DNA of 64,000 bases from an uncultured Bacteroidales bacterium (GTDB lineage Bacteria > Bacteroidota > Bacteroidia > Bacteroidales > Bacteroidaceae): contig CADBWR010000006.1 of NCBI GenBank assembly GCA_902798425.1, positions 62,001 through 126,000 of the forward strand, in the 5' to 3' direction. Shown in pieces: positions 40,070-48,353 of this stretch. Each line of letters starts with the position of its first letter. The first letter of the stretch is position 1. The position numbers and the translations under genes are program-made. A model generated the notes under the pieces. The model did no database searches. It was not told the DNA's origin and saw only the letters and a list, made by a program, of their open reading frames with translations.

Positions 40070-42043
40070 CTACGGTGTCAGTCTGTTCTGGGTCATTCGT
40101 TCCATGTACTGCTGGATGATGGCCTTCAGCTCACGCTCCATCTGGTGCTGGTGGCTGGTGCCATTTTCCATCTTCCATCTTCCATCATCCAGCAGATTGT
40201 GCTGCATCAGCGAATCGCTGAGAGCATAGAAGCCTGTAGCCTTCTGACCGTCAAACTGCAGGATATGGCCGTGCTTCACATACTGGTAGATGCCATTCAG
40301 ATAGTTTACTGCCCACGTATCCTCAGCAGGTGTCGTCAACAGGTCTTTGCCAAACGACAGGTAAGGCTTGTCGTACCCCAGATATTCCAGGATGGTAGGC
40401 ATGATGTCCGTCTGTTGGGCAATGGCATCCACCATCCCCTCGCCCATTTCACCACTGGGGTCATAGAAGATAATAGGCGATGCGAAACCACCAATATCTG
40501 TGCGATAGTGCTGGTATTTCGTCATATTCGTGTGGTCGCTGGTAATGACAAAAATGGTGTTCTCGTACCACGGCTGTTTCTTGGCACGCTCAAAGAAGTG
40601 CTGCAGAGCCATGTCCGTATAGCGTATCACCTTATAGATAGGCATCTCAGGGTCTTCCTCCTTGAAGACGTGCTGCCAGGCTGTGGGCACACGGAACGGA
40701 TGGTGGCTGGACAGTGTGAACAGTGCCGTCATAAAGGGTTCCTTCATGTCCGTTATCTTCTGACACATATATTGCATGAAGGGCTCGTCGCTAATGCCCC
40801 ACCAGCCGTCATACTCCTCGTCGCCCTTTGTCCGCGGGTCAGCATTGAAATCCTCACGACCATAGTACGCCTTGAACTTCGTAGCACGGGCAAAGGCCAT
40901 GAAGCCCATCGAGCCGCGCTCAGCGCCATGGAAGAAAGCCGTCTCGTAGCCTTTGCCATTCAGACAGTCTGCCAGACCCGACACGGTGTTCACGCTGTAG
41001 GGCGACAGGAAGAACGGCTCTACAAACATCGGTATGGAAGACAGTATCGAAGGCATGCCGTCTATGGACTTACGCCCGTTGCAGTATGAATAGCGATAGG
41101 TCAGTGCACCGTTGGCCAGCAGCGAGTCGGTAAAAGGTGTCTGCGACGGATAACCGGCCTCTTTATTATATGTTCCTATATATTCTCTGCCAAAGCTCTC
41201 AATGATGATAACCACCACGTTCTTCTTTATAAACGGATGGCGGCGCTGCGGTTGTTGGATGGGGTTGAATATCTGCTCCAGTTGTTTGTCATCATAGTAG
41301 GCTATCACCTCGAAGTTGTTGGTGCCGAGAGTACGTATCAGCGCGAACGGTGTGTTCAGCACCAGTCCCGTCTCCGTAGGGCGGTCACAGTAGTTGTTGG
41401 CGTTACTGACAGTGATAGGACGGATGTCACGCGTCCAACCGCCACGCATGCCGGCTACGCAGAACGGCGTAAAGCCCAGCAGTGATACAAAGAGCGCCAG
41501 TGCACACCAACGCCAGTCCACCTCGTTTCTGTCAGTGGTAGGTTTCACATAGAGCCGCCACAAGCCCCACGCTATCAGTGCCGTCAACAGGAAGAAGTAC
41601 CAGTGGCTGACCATCTCTGTCCAAAAGATGCCGCCAAGGTTGTTCTCGTTCTCAAACTCCTGGAAGATGGTTATCGTGGTACGGCGCATGGAGTAGCGGA
41701 AATATACCGTATCGGCGAGGTTGACGATTAAAGTCAGCGTATTGATACCCACAAACACCCAGCGACACACCTCATGGTACTTCTTTGTTTCCTTCATGGG
41801 CAGGGGGAACAGCACCATAACAATCCACAATGCGTTGGTATACAGAATGGCTGAGGTGTCAAACATCACGCCACCACGCAGCATCTCCACCAGGTGCGGC
41901 CACGATAAGTTGTCAGCATAGAAGTTCCAGTTCTCCGCCAAGAAGGTCATGCGTGCTATGAAGTACACCACATATACCAATAGCAGGTTCAGCAGCATGC
42001 TAAGCAGTGGTGACAGATAGCTGAATGCCATTTTTCTATTCAT
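40070..42043 (-). CDS. LtaS-like alkaline-phosphatase-superfamily membrane protein (1)
   Basis: 657 residues with five N-terminal transmembrane helices and a periplasmic sulfatase-fold domain: VIIESFGREYIG, YCNGRKSIDGMPSILSS (nucleophile region) and ITSDHTNMTKYQHY. LTA synthases polymerise glycerol phosphate in Gram-positives; Bacteroidota lack LTA, so transfer of a phospho-alcohol group to another envelope polymer is more likely. Near the C-terminus, four heptads (40161-40188) encode the DDGRWKMENG stretch. The -7 box ends 5 nt before the ATG. Confidence 0.85.
   Translation of the reverse strand: MNRKMAFSYLSPLLSMLLNLLLVYVVYFIARMTFLAENWNFYADNLSWPHLVEMLRGGVMFDTSAILYTNALWIVMVLFPLPMKETKKYHEVCRWVFVGINTLTLIVNLADTVYFRYSMRRTTITIFQEFENENNLGGIFWTEMVSHWYFFLLTALIAWGLWRLYVKPTTDRNEVDWRWCALALFVSLLGFTPFCVAGMRGGWTRDIRPITVSNANNYCDRPTETGLVLNTPFALIRTLGTNNFEVIAYYDDKQLEQIFNPIQQPQRRHPFIKKNVVVIIIESFGREYIGTYNKEAGYPSQTPFTDSLLANGALTYRYSYCNGRKSIDGMPSILSSIPMFVEPFFLSPYSVNTVSGLADCLNGKGYETAFFHGAERGSMGFMAFARATKFKAYYGREDFNADPRTKGDEEYDGWWGISDEPFMQYMCQKITDMKEPFMTALFTLSSHHPFRVPTAWQHVFKEEDPEMPIYKVIRYTDMALQHFFERAKKQPWYENTIFVITSDHTNMTKYQHYRTDIGGFASPIIFYDPSGEMGEGMVDAIAQQTDIMPTILEYLGYDKPYLSFGKDLLTTPAEDTWAVNYLNGIYQYVKHGHILQFDGQKATGFYALSDSLMQHNLLDDGRWKMENGTSHQHQMERELKAIIQQYMERMTQNRLTP
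40161..40188 (-). repeat. Four CCATCTT-type heptads inside coding sequence
   Basis: Plus strand CCATTTT, CCATCTT, CCATCTT, CCATCAT; in the sense of the gene they encode DDGRWKMEN. One unit gained or lost would shift the frame for about the last 35-40 residues. Confidence 0.75.
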
Positions 42044-42048
42044 GGGTG

Positions 42049-42056
42049 CAAAATTA
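42049..42056 (-). promoter_or_regulatory. -7 box abutting the 42043 start codon
   Basis: Minus strand TAATTTTG followed by CACCC and the ATG: 5 nt spacing. Confidence 0.6.
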
Positions 42057-42100
42057 CTAAATAATTATGAATTCTGCATAATGAATTATGAATTATTTTG

Positions 42101-42108
42101 TAACTTTG
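42101..42108 (+). promoter_or_regulatory. -7 box abutting the 42114 start codon
   Basis: TAACTTTG followed by CCCCC and the ATG: 5 nt spacing. It is divergent with the box at 42049-42056 across 70 bp of intergenic DNA. Confidence 0.6.
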
Positions 42109-42113
42109 CCCCC

Positions 42114-43973
42114 ATGAAACTCATCAAACAAGGATTTATATACTATCTGTTAGCTACCCTTATGGGTGGTTTGCTGCTGATGTTCTACGTACAAGGAGAT
42201 AGCATGGCCTCATCAATCGACGCGACAGGCTGGGTGTTCTTTGTGCTCTCCTGCCTATCGCATGCAGGCATTCTGCTATTGGCTCTGTGGCTGGTTTTCT
42301 TCCTGCCATGGGCGCTGTTGAAGTGGCGCCCTGTGGCTGCCACACTGTTTGTTACGGCAACGAGTCTGCTGATGATGACGGGGTTCATCAATATGCAGGT
42401 GTACAAGATATACCGTTTCCACCTGAACGGCTTCATTCTCAACATGTTGACAGGTCCTGCGGCAGGAGATATCTTCGACTTCGACTGGAAGTTATATGCC
42501 ATCGAGGGACTGATGTTGGTGGCCATCGTAGCGCTGTGCATCGGTGGCTGGTGGCTGAGCGGTCGTATGGTCCGCCATTGGCAGAAGCGCTACACCATCA
42601 CAGCCATTCTCTCACTGGTTGGCACGTTGCTCATTGCCAACGCCATCCATATCTACGGTTCGTTTGTCGTCAAACCGTCTGTCATCAAGGTTGTCAAACT
42701 GGTACCTTATTATTTCCCGCTGTCTACCACTGACCTCCTGGTGGATATGGGCTTCGAGCGCCACGTCCTGCAAGTTGACGAGGAGGGAGGGGGCGAACTG
42801 GTCTATCCGCTGCATGCCATCAAGAGCAACTCCTTCAAGAGCAAGCGCCCCAATATCGTCATGATTCTCATCGACTCATGGAGCCGTCTGTCGCTCACCG
42901 AGGAGTGCATGCCTAACCTCTGGCAGCTGGCCCACGAAGAGCAGTGGTACCAGAATCACATCAGTTGCGGCAACGGCACCTCCTACTCTGTCTTCGGCAT
43001 GTTTACCGGTTTGGAGCCCTACTACTGGACAGCATGGGAAAGCAACCGCAAAAGTCCTGTGCTGATAGACCAGATGCTGTCACAGGGCTACAATATCCGC
43101 ACCTACCCCAGTGCCTCCCTGGTAGACCCGCCTTTTGCCCGCATCATCTTTGGACATGTGCCTAACCTCAGGATAAACACAGCCGGCAACTCGTCCTACC
43201 AGCGTGACATGAATATCAAGGACAACCTCATCAACGACCTACCCACCCTGAAGGATAGCGACAAGCCCTTCTTCGCCTTTATCTTCTTCGACCTGCTCCA
43301 CGCCTACAGTCTTCCCAAGGAGTTGCTGACACGCTTCCAACCATCGTGGGAGTATGGCCGTTTCGATGAGCTGCACAACGGCATGGACCCCACGCCTTTC
43401 TGGAACCTCTACCGCAACTCGGCCTACCAGACAGACAAGATGGTGGCGGAAATCATCAACCGGCTGAAGCAGTTGGGCATGTACGACAACACCCTTGTCT
43501 TCATTACCGGCGACCATGCGCAGGAGTACAACGAAAACCACAAGAACTACTGGGGCCACAACTCCAACTTCACCAAATACCAGATTGGCGTTCCCCTCAT
43601 TGTACATCAGCCATCAGCCATCAGCCCTCAGACATCAGACATCAGCCATCAGCCCCCAGCCATCTTCAAGCATCGCACCACGCACCTTGACTTCGTACCT
43701 ACGCTGATGCACGACTATCTGGGTGTAACCAATCCCATTGAAGACTACAGCAATGGTCACCTGCTTAGCGACACGGCGCCTCGTCTGTGGCACTATGTCG
43801 GCAATGAGCTGCGCTACGCCTTTATCGTCGAGGGTGATACCATTCTTACCAAGGAGGGTGCCGGCTATATCGAAGTGACCGATGAGCGCTTGAATCCCGT
43901 TCCGAACTACCACATCAATGCCAAGGCATTTGATGGTGCCATCAAGCGTCTCAACAGGTTCTATAAGAAGTAA
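42114..43973 (+). CDS. LtaS-like alkaline-phosphatase-superfamily membrane protein (2)
   Basis: 619 residues from the ATG at 42114; a longer frame from 42042 runs through the promoter and is rejected. Five hydrophobic helices precede the catalytic domain: MILIDSWSRLSL, CGNGTSYSVFGMFTG (nucleophile region), ITGDHAQEYNENH. Directly after GVPLIVH comes a 63-bp block of nine 7-bp repeats encoding 21 residues (within HQPSAISPQTSDISHQPP), then HRTTHLDFVPTLMHDYL resumes the family pattern. The block looks like a repeat invasion of a surface loop and may make the gene slippage-prone. Confidence 0.85.
   Translation: MKLIKQGFIYYLLATLMGGLLLMFYVQGDSMASSIDATGWVFFVLSCLSHAGILLLALWLVFFLPWALLKWRPVAATLFVTATSLLMMTGFINMQVYKIYRFHLNGFILNMLTGPAAGDIFDFDWKLYAIEGLMLVAIVALCIGGWWLSGRMVRHWQKRYTITAILSLVGTLLIANAIHIYGSFVVKPSVIKVVKLVPYYFPLSTTDLLVDMGFERHVLQVDEEGGGELVYPLHAIKSNSFKSKRPNIVMILIDSWSRLSLTEECMPNLWQLAHEEQWYQNHISCGNGTSYSVFGMFTGLEPYYWTAWESNRKSPVLIDQMLSQGYNIRTYPSASLVDPPFARIIFGHVPNLRINTAGNSSYQRDMNIKDNLINDLPTLKDSDKPFFAFIFFDLLHAYSLPKELLTRFQPSWEYGRFDELHNGMDPTPFWNLYRNSAYQTDKMVAEIINRLKQLGMYDNTLVFITGDHAQEYNENHKNYWGHNSNFTKYQIGVPLIVHQPSAISPQTSDISHQPPAIFKHRTTHLDFVPTLMHDYLGVTNPIEDYSNGHLLSDTAPRLWHYVGNELRYAFIVEGDTILTKEGAGYIEVTDERLNPVPNYHINAKAFDGAIKRLNRFYKK
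43605..43667 (+). repeat. Nine in-frame 7-bp tandem units inside an LtaS-like gene
   Basis: Units in order CATCAGC x3, CCTCAGA, CATCAGA, CATCAGC x2, CCCCAGC, CATCTTC. Nine units make 63 bp, exactly 21 codons, so the reading frame is kept only at unit counts of 9 plus or minus multiples of 3. Confidence 0.92.
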
Positions 43974-43982
43974 ACAGGATTA

Positions 43983-45782
43983 TCACTTCTCCTTTAAGTC
44001 GTAACTGGTCAACTGCAGCAGTGCTCGTGACAGTCGCAGCAGTCGCTCTGTGTCGTCCCCCTCGCTGGTTATCACGCTGTTAGCATCCAGATCGTAAGCC
44101 ATCCATCCTGTGCTATCATATACAGAGACACAGCTGGTGGAAGTGTGGTAAGCCATCGGCTGTCGGTAGCTGCTGCTTACGATGTCGCGACTGAAGCGGA
44201 AGTCGTCGTGATTGATTCCCATCTGTCCCAACAGTGTTGCTGCCAGGTCACTCTGGTTGCAGAGTCGGTCAATGACAACAGGCTGACGGACAGCACCACC
44301 CACCCACAGCATAGGGATATGGTTGTACAGTCTTGTAGCCTCATCGATGCCTTTATAGCGATAGCCGTGGTCGGGCAGTATAACGATGAGCGTATGCTGC
44401 CAGGCTGGCGTCTTGCGCAGTGCATCGATAAAGCGTCCGATGCACTGGTCCAGATAGTTAAAGGCATTATATACCTCGTCGTCCAACACCTTGGTCGGCA
44501 CGTCCCATGGTTCGTGGCTCGACAGTGTCAGCAGCGTCTTCATCCACGGCTTGCCTGTCTGTTCATTCTTAATGTCCCGCAACAACGTGTCAAACATAAT
44601 CTCATCTTTGACACCCCACTGACTGGTTGTCTGTTCCTCACGGCTAAAGTCCGACTTCCACGTCAAGCGGTCGTAGCCCGTACCCAGCACATAGCTGCGC
44701 ATATTGGTAAAGTTGATGTCGCCACCATAGTAGAACGTATTCTGATAGCCTACGCCCTGCAGTGAACGGGCTATCGACGGCATCTTACGGCTCTTCTCCG
44801 GCAGCTTCATGACGGACGTCTCGGGGAAAGCGGGATAGCCGCTGAGGATGCTCACCATCCCCTTGTCCGTACGCCACGAGTTGGCATAGCACTCGCTGAA
44901 GCTGACGCCCTCACGAGCCAACTGGTTCAGATGGGGCGTTATCTCCTTGTGACCGCCAATCTCCGTAAACTGTCCACCACAGCTCTCCATCACAATGAAC
45001 AGGATGTTAGGACGTTGCGTATTCAGCAGTGTGTCAGCATCGGTACTATCCGTATAGAAAAGGCTGTCCGTCAGCTGGTGGCATTCCTCGTCTGTCATGT
45101 AGTCGTAGGTGAGAACATAAAGTCCCAAGTCCTCTACTGACGACAAAAACGAGAATACGGGATTCACTGCCGAGTGGTTCAGAAACTGGTTCTTCGAGAA
45201 ATACACCTGTCCGATGTTCGTTACCGACTCGCCCAGTCCACCACGTATGCCTACGACGATAGGACCTATCAGCAGCAGGGCTGCCAGCGTAGCCAACAGT
45301 CGATGGCGCACGGGCTGGAAGCGGGTTCGCCACCAAGAAAGCGTTATCCATATCAGGACTATCAGCACCAACAGCAATAGCAGCCTACCTATCAGGTAGC
45401 CCGTCGTCACACTGGCCATCGCCTCGGCAGGCGTTTCCAGATACAGCAGACAAGAGGCATCCAGTTTGAAGTGCCAGAACGGATAGAGGCTGGTGTCCGC
45501 CACGAAAACCAACGAGAAGACCACCGCCACGAACCCGTAATAGATAAGGTATGCGATGCGGGGCACCCTCACCCATAGTGACAACATCGTCAGCAAGTAG
45601 GGAACACCAAAGAAGTAGAGTGCCGTCGAGAGGTCCAACGAAAGTCCGTGCCACACCACTGCGGTATAATCGCCCAGCGTCAGTCCCTCGCCGCATACCA
45701 GCATAAATGCCACCTTGGCAACCACGAACAATGCGATGGTTGCCAAGTAGTATTCCAGCAAGTATAAGACTCTCTCCTTCAT
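43983..45782 (-). CDS. LtaS-like alkaline-phosphatase-superfamily membrane protein (3)
   Basis: 599 residues with five N-terminal helices; the catalytic domain has FIVMESCGGQFTEIGG, ANSWRTDKGMVSILSG (probable nucleophile threonine in RTDKG) and ILPDHGYRYKG. It lies 10 bp downstream of miaB on the same strand and may be co-transcribed with it, while converging on the second LtaS-like gene with a 9-bp gap. No repeat insertion was seen in this paralogue, so its loop between the DHG motif and the C-terminus gives the uninterrupted family pattern. Confidence 0.86.
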   Translation of the reverse strand: MKERVLYLLEYYLATIALFVVAKVAFMLVCGEGLTLGDYTAVVWHGLSLDLSTALYFFGVPYLLTMLSLWVRVPRIAYLIYYGFVAVVFSLVFVADTSLYPFWHFKLDASCLLYLETPAEAMASVTTGYLIGRLLLLLVLIVLIWITLSWWRTRFQPVRHRLLATLAALLLIGPIVVGIRGGLGESVTNIGQVYFSKNQFLNHSAVNPVFSFLSSVEDLGLYVLTYDYMTDEECHQLTDSLFYTDSTDADTLLNTQRPNILFIVMESCGGQFTEIGGHKEITPHLNQLAREGVSFSECYANSWRTDKGMVSILSGYPAFPETSVMKLPEKSRKMPSIARSLQGVGYQNTFYYGGDINFTNMRSYVLGTGYDRLTWKSDFSREEQTTSQWGVKDEIMFDTLLRDIKNEQTGKPWMKTLLTLSSHEPWDVPTKVLDDEVYNAFNYLDQCIGRFIDALRKTPAWQHTLIVILPDHGYRYKGIDEATRLYNHIPMLWVGGAVRQPVVIDRLCNQSDLAATLLGQMGINHDDFRFSRDIVSSSYRQPMAYHTSTSCVSVYDSTGWMAYDLDANSVITSEGDDTERLLRLSRALLQLTSYDLKEK

Positions 45783-45792
45783 TCTTCACTAT

Positions 45793-47136
45793 TTATTCTA
45801 CGATTTCTCCTAAGAGTGTTGCACTCGTACTACCCGTGATGCGCACACGCACCGTCTCACCGATATGGTGCGAGCCTTTGTCGACGACGACGGCCTTGTT
45901 CTGCTCCGTACGTCCCATCAGCTGCTCACGGCTACGTTTCGAGAACGACTCCAGCAGTACGTCAAACTCCTTGCCCTCATCCTTCTTGTTCTGCTGGGCA
46001 GAAATCTCCGTCTGCAGAGCTATCAGCTCGTTCAGTCGGCGTATCTTCTCCTCCTCAGGAACATCGTCGGGCAGATGCTTCGACGCGTAGGTTCCCGGGC
46101 GCTCTGAGTATTTGAACATAAAGGCGGAGTCGTAGCCCACCTCGCGCATCAGCGACAGCGACAACTGATGGTCTTCCTCCGTTTCTGAGTGGTAGCCCAC
46201 AAAGATGTCTGTCGACAGACCGCAGTCAGGGATGATGCGACGAATGGCAGCCACACGGTCCAGGTACCATTCGCGGGTGTACTTGCGGTTCATCAGTTTC
46301 AAGATACGGTCCGAACCGCTCTGCACAGGCAGATGGATATGCTTGCAGACGTTAGGCATGTCGGCAATGACCTGCAACGTCTCGTCGCTCATGTCCTTGG
46401 GGTGGCTCGTTGTAAAGCGGATGCGCATTTCGGGAACTTCCTCTGCCACTCTTCGCAGCAACAGCGGAAACGATGTCCCATCGTTTCCCTGATAGCTGTT
46501 CACATTCTGTCCCAGCAGCGTCACCTCCTTGAAGCCACGGTCGCGCAAGTCGCGCACCTCACGGAGAATGCTCTCCACTTCGCGGCTGCGCTCACGGCCA
46601 CGCGTGTAGGGTACGATGCAGTAGTGGCAGAAGTTGTTGCAGCCACGCATAATACTGACGAAGCCACCTATTCTGGCACCATGCAGGCGCTGTGGCACGA
46701 TGTCCTTGTATGTCTCTGTTGTCGACAGTTCGATATTCATTGCCTTATGCCCCGTCTCAGCCTGTGCTATCAGGTCGGGCAGCGACAGATAGGCATCTGG
46801 ACCAGCCACCAGGTCGCAGTGGTGGTTCTGCAGCAGGTCGTCCTTCACACGCTCAGCCATACAACCCAGCACGCCAATGATGAACCTCCCCCCATCCCCC
46901 TCCAAAGAGAGGGGGTGCTTAGCGCGTGCTCTACGTATGGCGTCCAGCGCGTCCAGGCGGTGGAAAATCTTCTGCTCGGCATTGTCACGTACCGAACAGG
47001 TATTCAAGAATACGGCATCAGCTTCTTCCAGCTGTTCCGTTGTCTCGTAGCCAGCCATCTGCATCACGGAGGCTACCACCTCCGAGTCTGCCACATTCAT
47101 CTGGCATCCATAAGTCTCTATATACAGTTTCTTCAT
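45793..47136 (-). CDS. miaB: tRNA-2-methylthio-N6-dimethylallyladenosine synthase
   Basis: MiaB is a radical-SAM methylthiotransferase acting on A37 of tRNAs. 447 residues from the ATG at 47136: N-terminal UPF0004 domain (KKLYIETYGCQMN, LNTCSVRDNAEQK, GVLGCMAER), radical-SAM cluster CNNFCHYC in the IMRGCNNFCHYCIVPYTRGRERSR block, C-terminal TRAM domain. The ATG at 47187 lies upstream of the -7 box (47145-47152) and is rejected. Residues about 73-84 (HPLSLEGDGGR) are encoded by a GC-rich palindromic element at 46885-46918. Confidence 0.95.
   Translation of the reverse strand: MKKLYIETYGCQMNVADSEVVASVMQMAGYETTEQLEEADAVFLNTCSVRDNAEQKIFHRLDALDAIRRARAKHPLSLEGDGGRFIIGVLGCMAERVKDDLLQNHHCDLVAGPDAYLSLPDLIAQAETGHKAMNIELSTTETYKDIVPQRLHGARIGGFVSIMRGCNNFCHYCIVPYTRGRERSREVESILREVRDLRDRGFKEVTLLGQNVNSYQGNDGTSFPLLLRRVAEEVPEMRIRFTTSHPKDMSDETLQVIADMPNVCKHIHLPVQSGSDRILKLMNRKYTREWYLDRVAAIRRIIPDCGLSTDIFVGYHSETEEDHQLSLSLMREVGYDSAFMFKYSERPGTYASKHLPDDVPEEEKIRRLNELIALQTEISAQQNKKDEGKEFDVLLESFSKRSREQLMGRTEQNKAVVVDKGSHHIGETVRVRITGSTSATLLGEIVE
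46885..46918 (-). repeat. GC-rich palindromic element inside miaB
   Basis: Sense strand GCACCCCCTCTCTTTGGAGG then GGGATGGGGGGAGG; homologous to 16237-16270 and in the same reading frame. Confidence 0.75.
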
Positions 47137-47144
47137 ATTCGCGG

Positions 47145-47152
47145 CAAAGGTA
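47145..47152 (-). promoter_or_regulatory. Predicted -7 box of miaB
   Basis: Minus strand TACCTTTG, 8 nt before the ATG and directly after the T-tract of the upstream terminator. Confidence 0.6.
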
Positions 47153-47160
47153 CGAAAAAA

Positions 47161-47197
47161 ATGACAATAATTGGCATTCTTAACCAATTATTGTCAT
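47161..47197 (-). terminator. Intrinsic terminator of the SDR gene
   Basis: ATGACAATAATTGG (47161-47174) pairs perfectly over 14 bp with CCAATTATTGTCAT (47184-47197); on the minus strand it is followed by TTTTTTTC. Confidence 0.88.
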
Positions 47198-47223
47198 AAA
47201 ACGGGGTTTTTCTACCTCTTTTT

Positions 47224-48027
47224 TTACTTAGGCTGTTTGCCGATGTAGGCGAGGATACCGCCATCAACATAAAGGATATGACCGTTGACAGCATCTGAAG
47301 CGTGCGAAGCCAGGAACACAGCGGGGCCACCCAACTCAGAAGGATCGAGCCAGCGACCTGCGGGGGTTTTGGCACAGATGAACGAGTCGAAGGGATGGCG
47401 GCTGCCGTCTGGCTGACGCTCGCGGAGCGGAGCAGTCTGTGGTGTAGCGATGTAGCCCGGGCCAATGCCATTACACTGGATGTTGTACTCGCCATACTCT
47501 GAGCAGATGTTGCGGGTCAGCATCTTCAGACCACCCTTAGCAGCAGCGTAGGCGCTGACAGTCTCACGGCCCAGCTCTGACATCATAGAGCAGATATTGA
47601 TAATCTTACCTTCCTTGCGCTCCATCATCTCGGGGATGACAGCAGAAGCACAGATAAACGGACCGACGAGGTCGATGTCGATAACCTGCTGGAACTCGGC
47701 ACGCTTCATCTCGTGCATGGGGATGCGCTTGATGATACCGGCATTGTTGACCAGAATGTCAATCTGGCCCACCTCCTGGTGAATCGTCTCTACCAATGCC
47801 TTGACAGCATTCTCGTCGGTCACGTCGCAGACGTAGCCCTTCACGTTCTCGATGCCAGCCTCCTTATAGTTGGCCAGGCCACGCTCCAGTGCCTGCTCAT
47901 TGATGTCGTTGAAAATGATGTTCTTGATGCCGGCAGCTACGAAAGCCTTAGCAATGTTGAAACCGATACCATAGGATGCGCCAGTAATCCAGGCGTTCTT
48001 TCCTTCCAGTGAAAATAGATTTGCCAT
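47224..48027 (-). CDS. SDR oxidoreductase, gluconate 5-dehydrogenase-like
   Basis: 267 residues of a classical SDR: TGASYGIGFNIAKAF (cofactor site), ILVNNAGIIKR, catalytic INICSMMS and VSAYAAAKGG (YxxxK), and GPGYIATPQT. The pattern is that of gluconate 5-dehydrogenase / 2-deoxygluconate 3-dehydrogenase enzymes, which in Bacteroidota act in uronate breakdown. It stands alone with its own promoter (48069-48076) and terminator, so the substrate cannot be inferred from neighbours. Confidence 0.85.
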   Translation of the reverse strand: MANLFSLEGKNAWITGASYGIGFNIAKAFVAAGIKNIIFNDINEQALERGLANYKEAGIENVKGYVCDVTDENAVKALVETIHQEVGQIDILVNNAGIIKRIPMHEMKRAEFQQVIDIDLVGPFICASAVIPEMMERKEGKIINICSMMSELGRETVSAYAAAKGGLKMLTRNICSEYGEYNIQCNGIGPGYIATPQTAPLRERQPDGSRHPFDSFICAKTPAGRWLDPSELGGPAVFLASHASDAVNGHILYVDGGILAYIGKQPK

Positions 48028-48068
48028 AATTAGTTTGTTTTATTAAAAATTATTGTGAATACTGATTG

Positions 48069-48076
48069 CAAAGGTA
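48069..48076 (-). promoter_or_regulatory. Predicted -7 box of the SDR gene
   Basis: Minus strand TACCTTTG, 41 nt upstream of the ATG. Confidence 0.6.
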
Positions 48077-48148
48077 ATCATTATTTTTGAATAATCACCT
48101 ATTTATGATACGTTTTAATCAAGATTAATACTTAATATTTCAAAAAAC

Positions 48149-48182
48149 AAAGATGCAGACCTCCCTAAAAGTCTGCATCTTT
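48149..48182 (-). terminator. Terminator of tRNA-Gln
   Basis: AAAGATGCAGAC (48149-48160) pairs with GTCTGCATCTTT (48171-48182); the minus strand continues GTTTTTTG. Sits 3 nt from the mature tRNA end. Confidence 0.88.
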
Positions 48183-48185
48183 CTG

Positions 48186-48256
48186 TTGTCCAAGGCGGAT
48201 TCGAACCACCACAAACAGAACCAAAACCTGTTGTGCTACCATTACACCATTGGACA
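48186..48256 (-). tRNA. tRNA-Gln (anticodon TTG)
   Basis: 71 nt on the minus strand without encoded CCA. Acceptor TGTCCAA pairs with TTGGACA; the anticodon loop contains TTTTGGT with anticodon TTG, and the T-arm contains GGTTCGAATCC. It has its own promoter (48279-48286) and terminator. Confidence 0.95.
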
Positions 48257-48278
48257 CCGTTTGCTTATTAAGCGGGTG

Positions 48279-48286
48279 CAAAGGTA
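48279..48286 (-). promoter_or_regulatory. Promoter of tRNA-Gln, fused to the tyrS terminator
   Basis: Minus strand TACCTTTG; the TTTG -33 element, 20 nt upstream, lies inside the tyrS terminator hairpin. Confidence 0.7.
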
Positions 48287-48317
48287 GGAAAAATTTGGCA
48301 TACGACCAAATTTTTCC
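48287..48317 (-). terminator. Terminator of tyrS
   Basis: GGAAAAATTTGG (48287-48298) pairs perfectly with CCAAATTTTTCC (48306-48317) with a 7-nt loop, 30 nt beyond the tyrS stop. Confidence 0.8.
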
Positions 48318-48325
48318 ACCATTTT

Positions 48326-48353
48326 TCACTTCTCACTTCTCACTTTTCACTTG
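48326..48353 (-). repeat. Four TCACTTC-type heptads covering the tyrS stop codon
   Basis: TCACTTC, TCACTTC, TCACTTT, TCACTTG on the plus strand; the minus-strand stop (48347-48349) is within the last unit. Confidence 0.75.
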
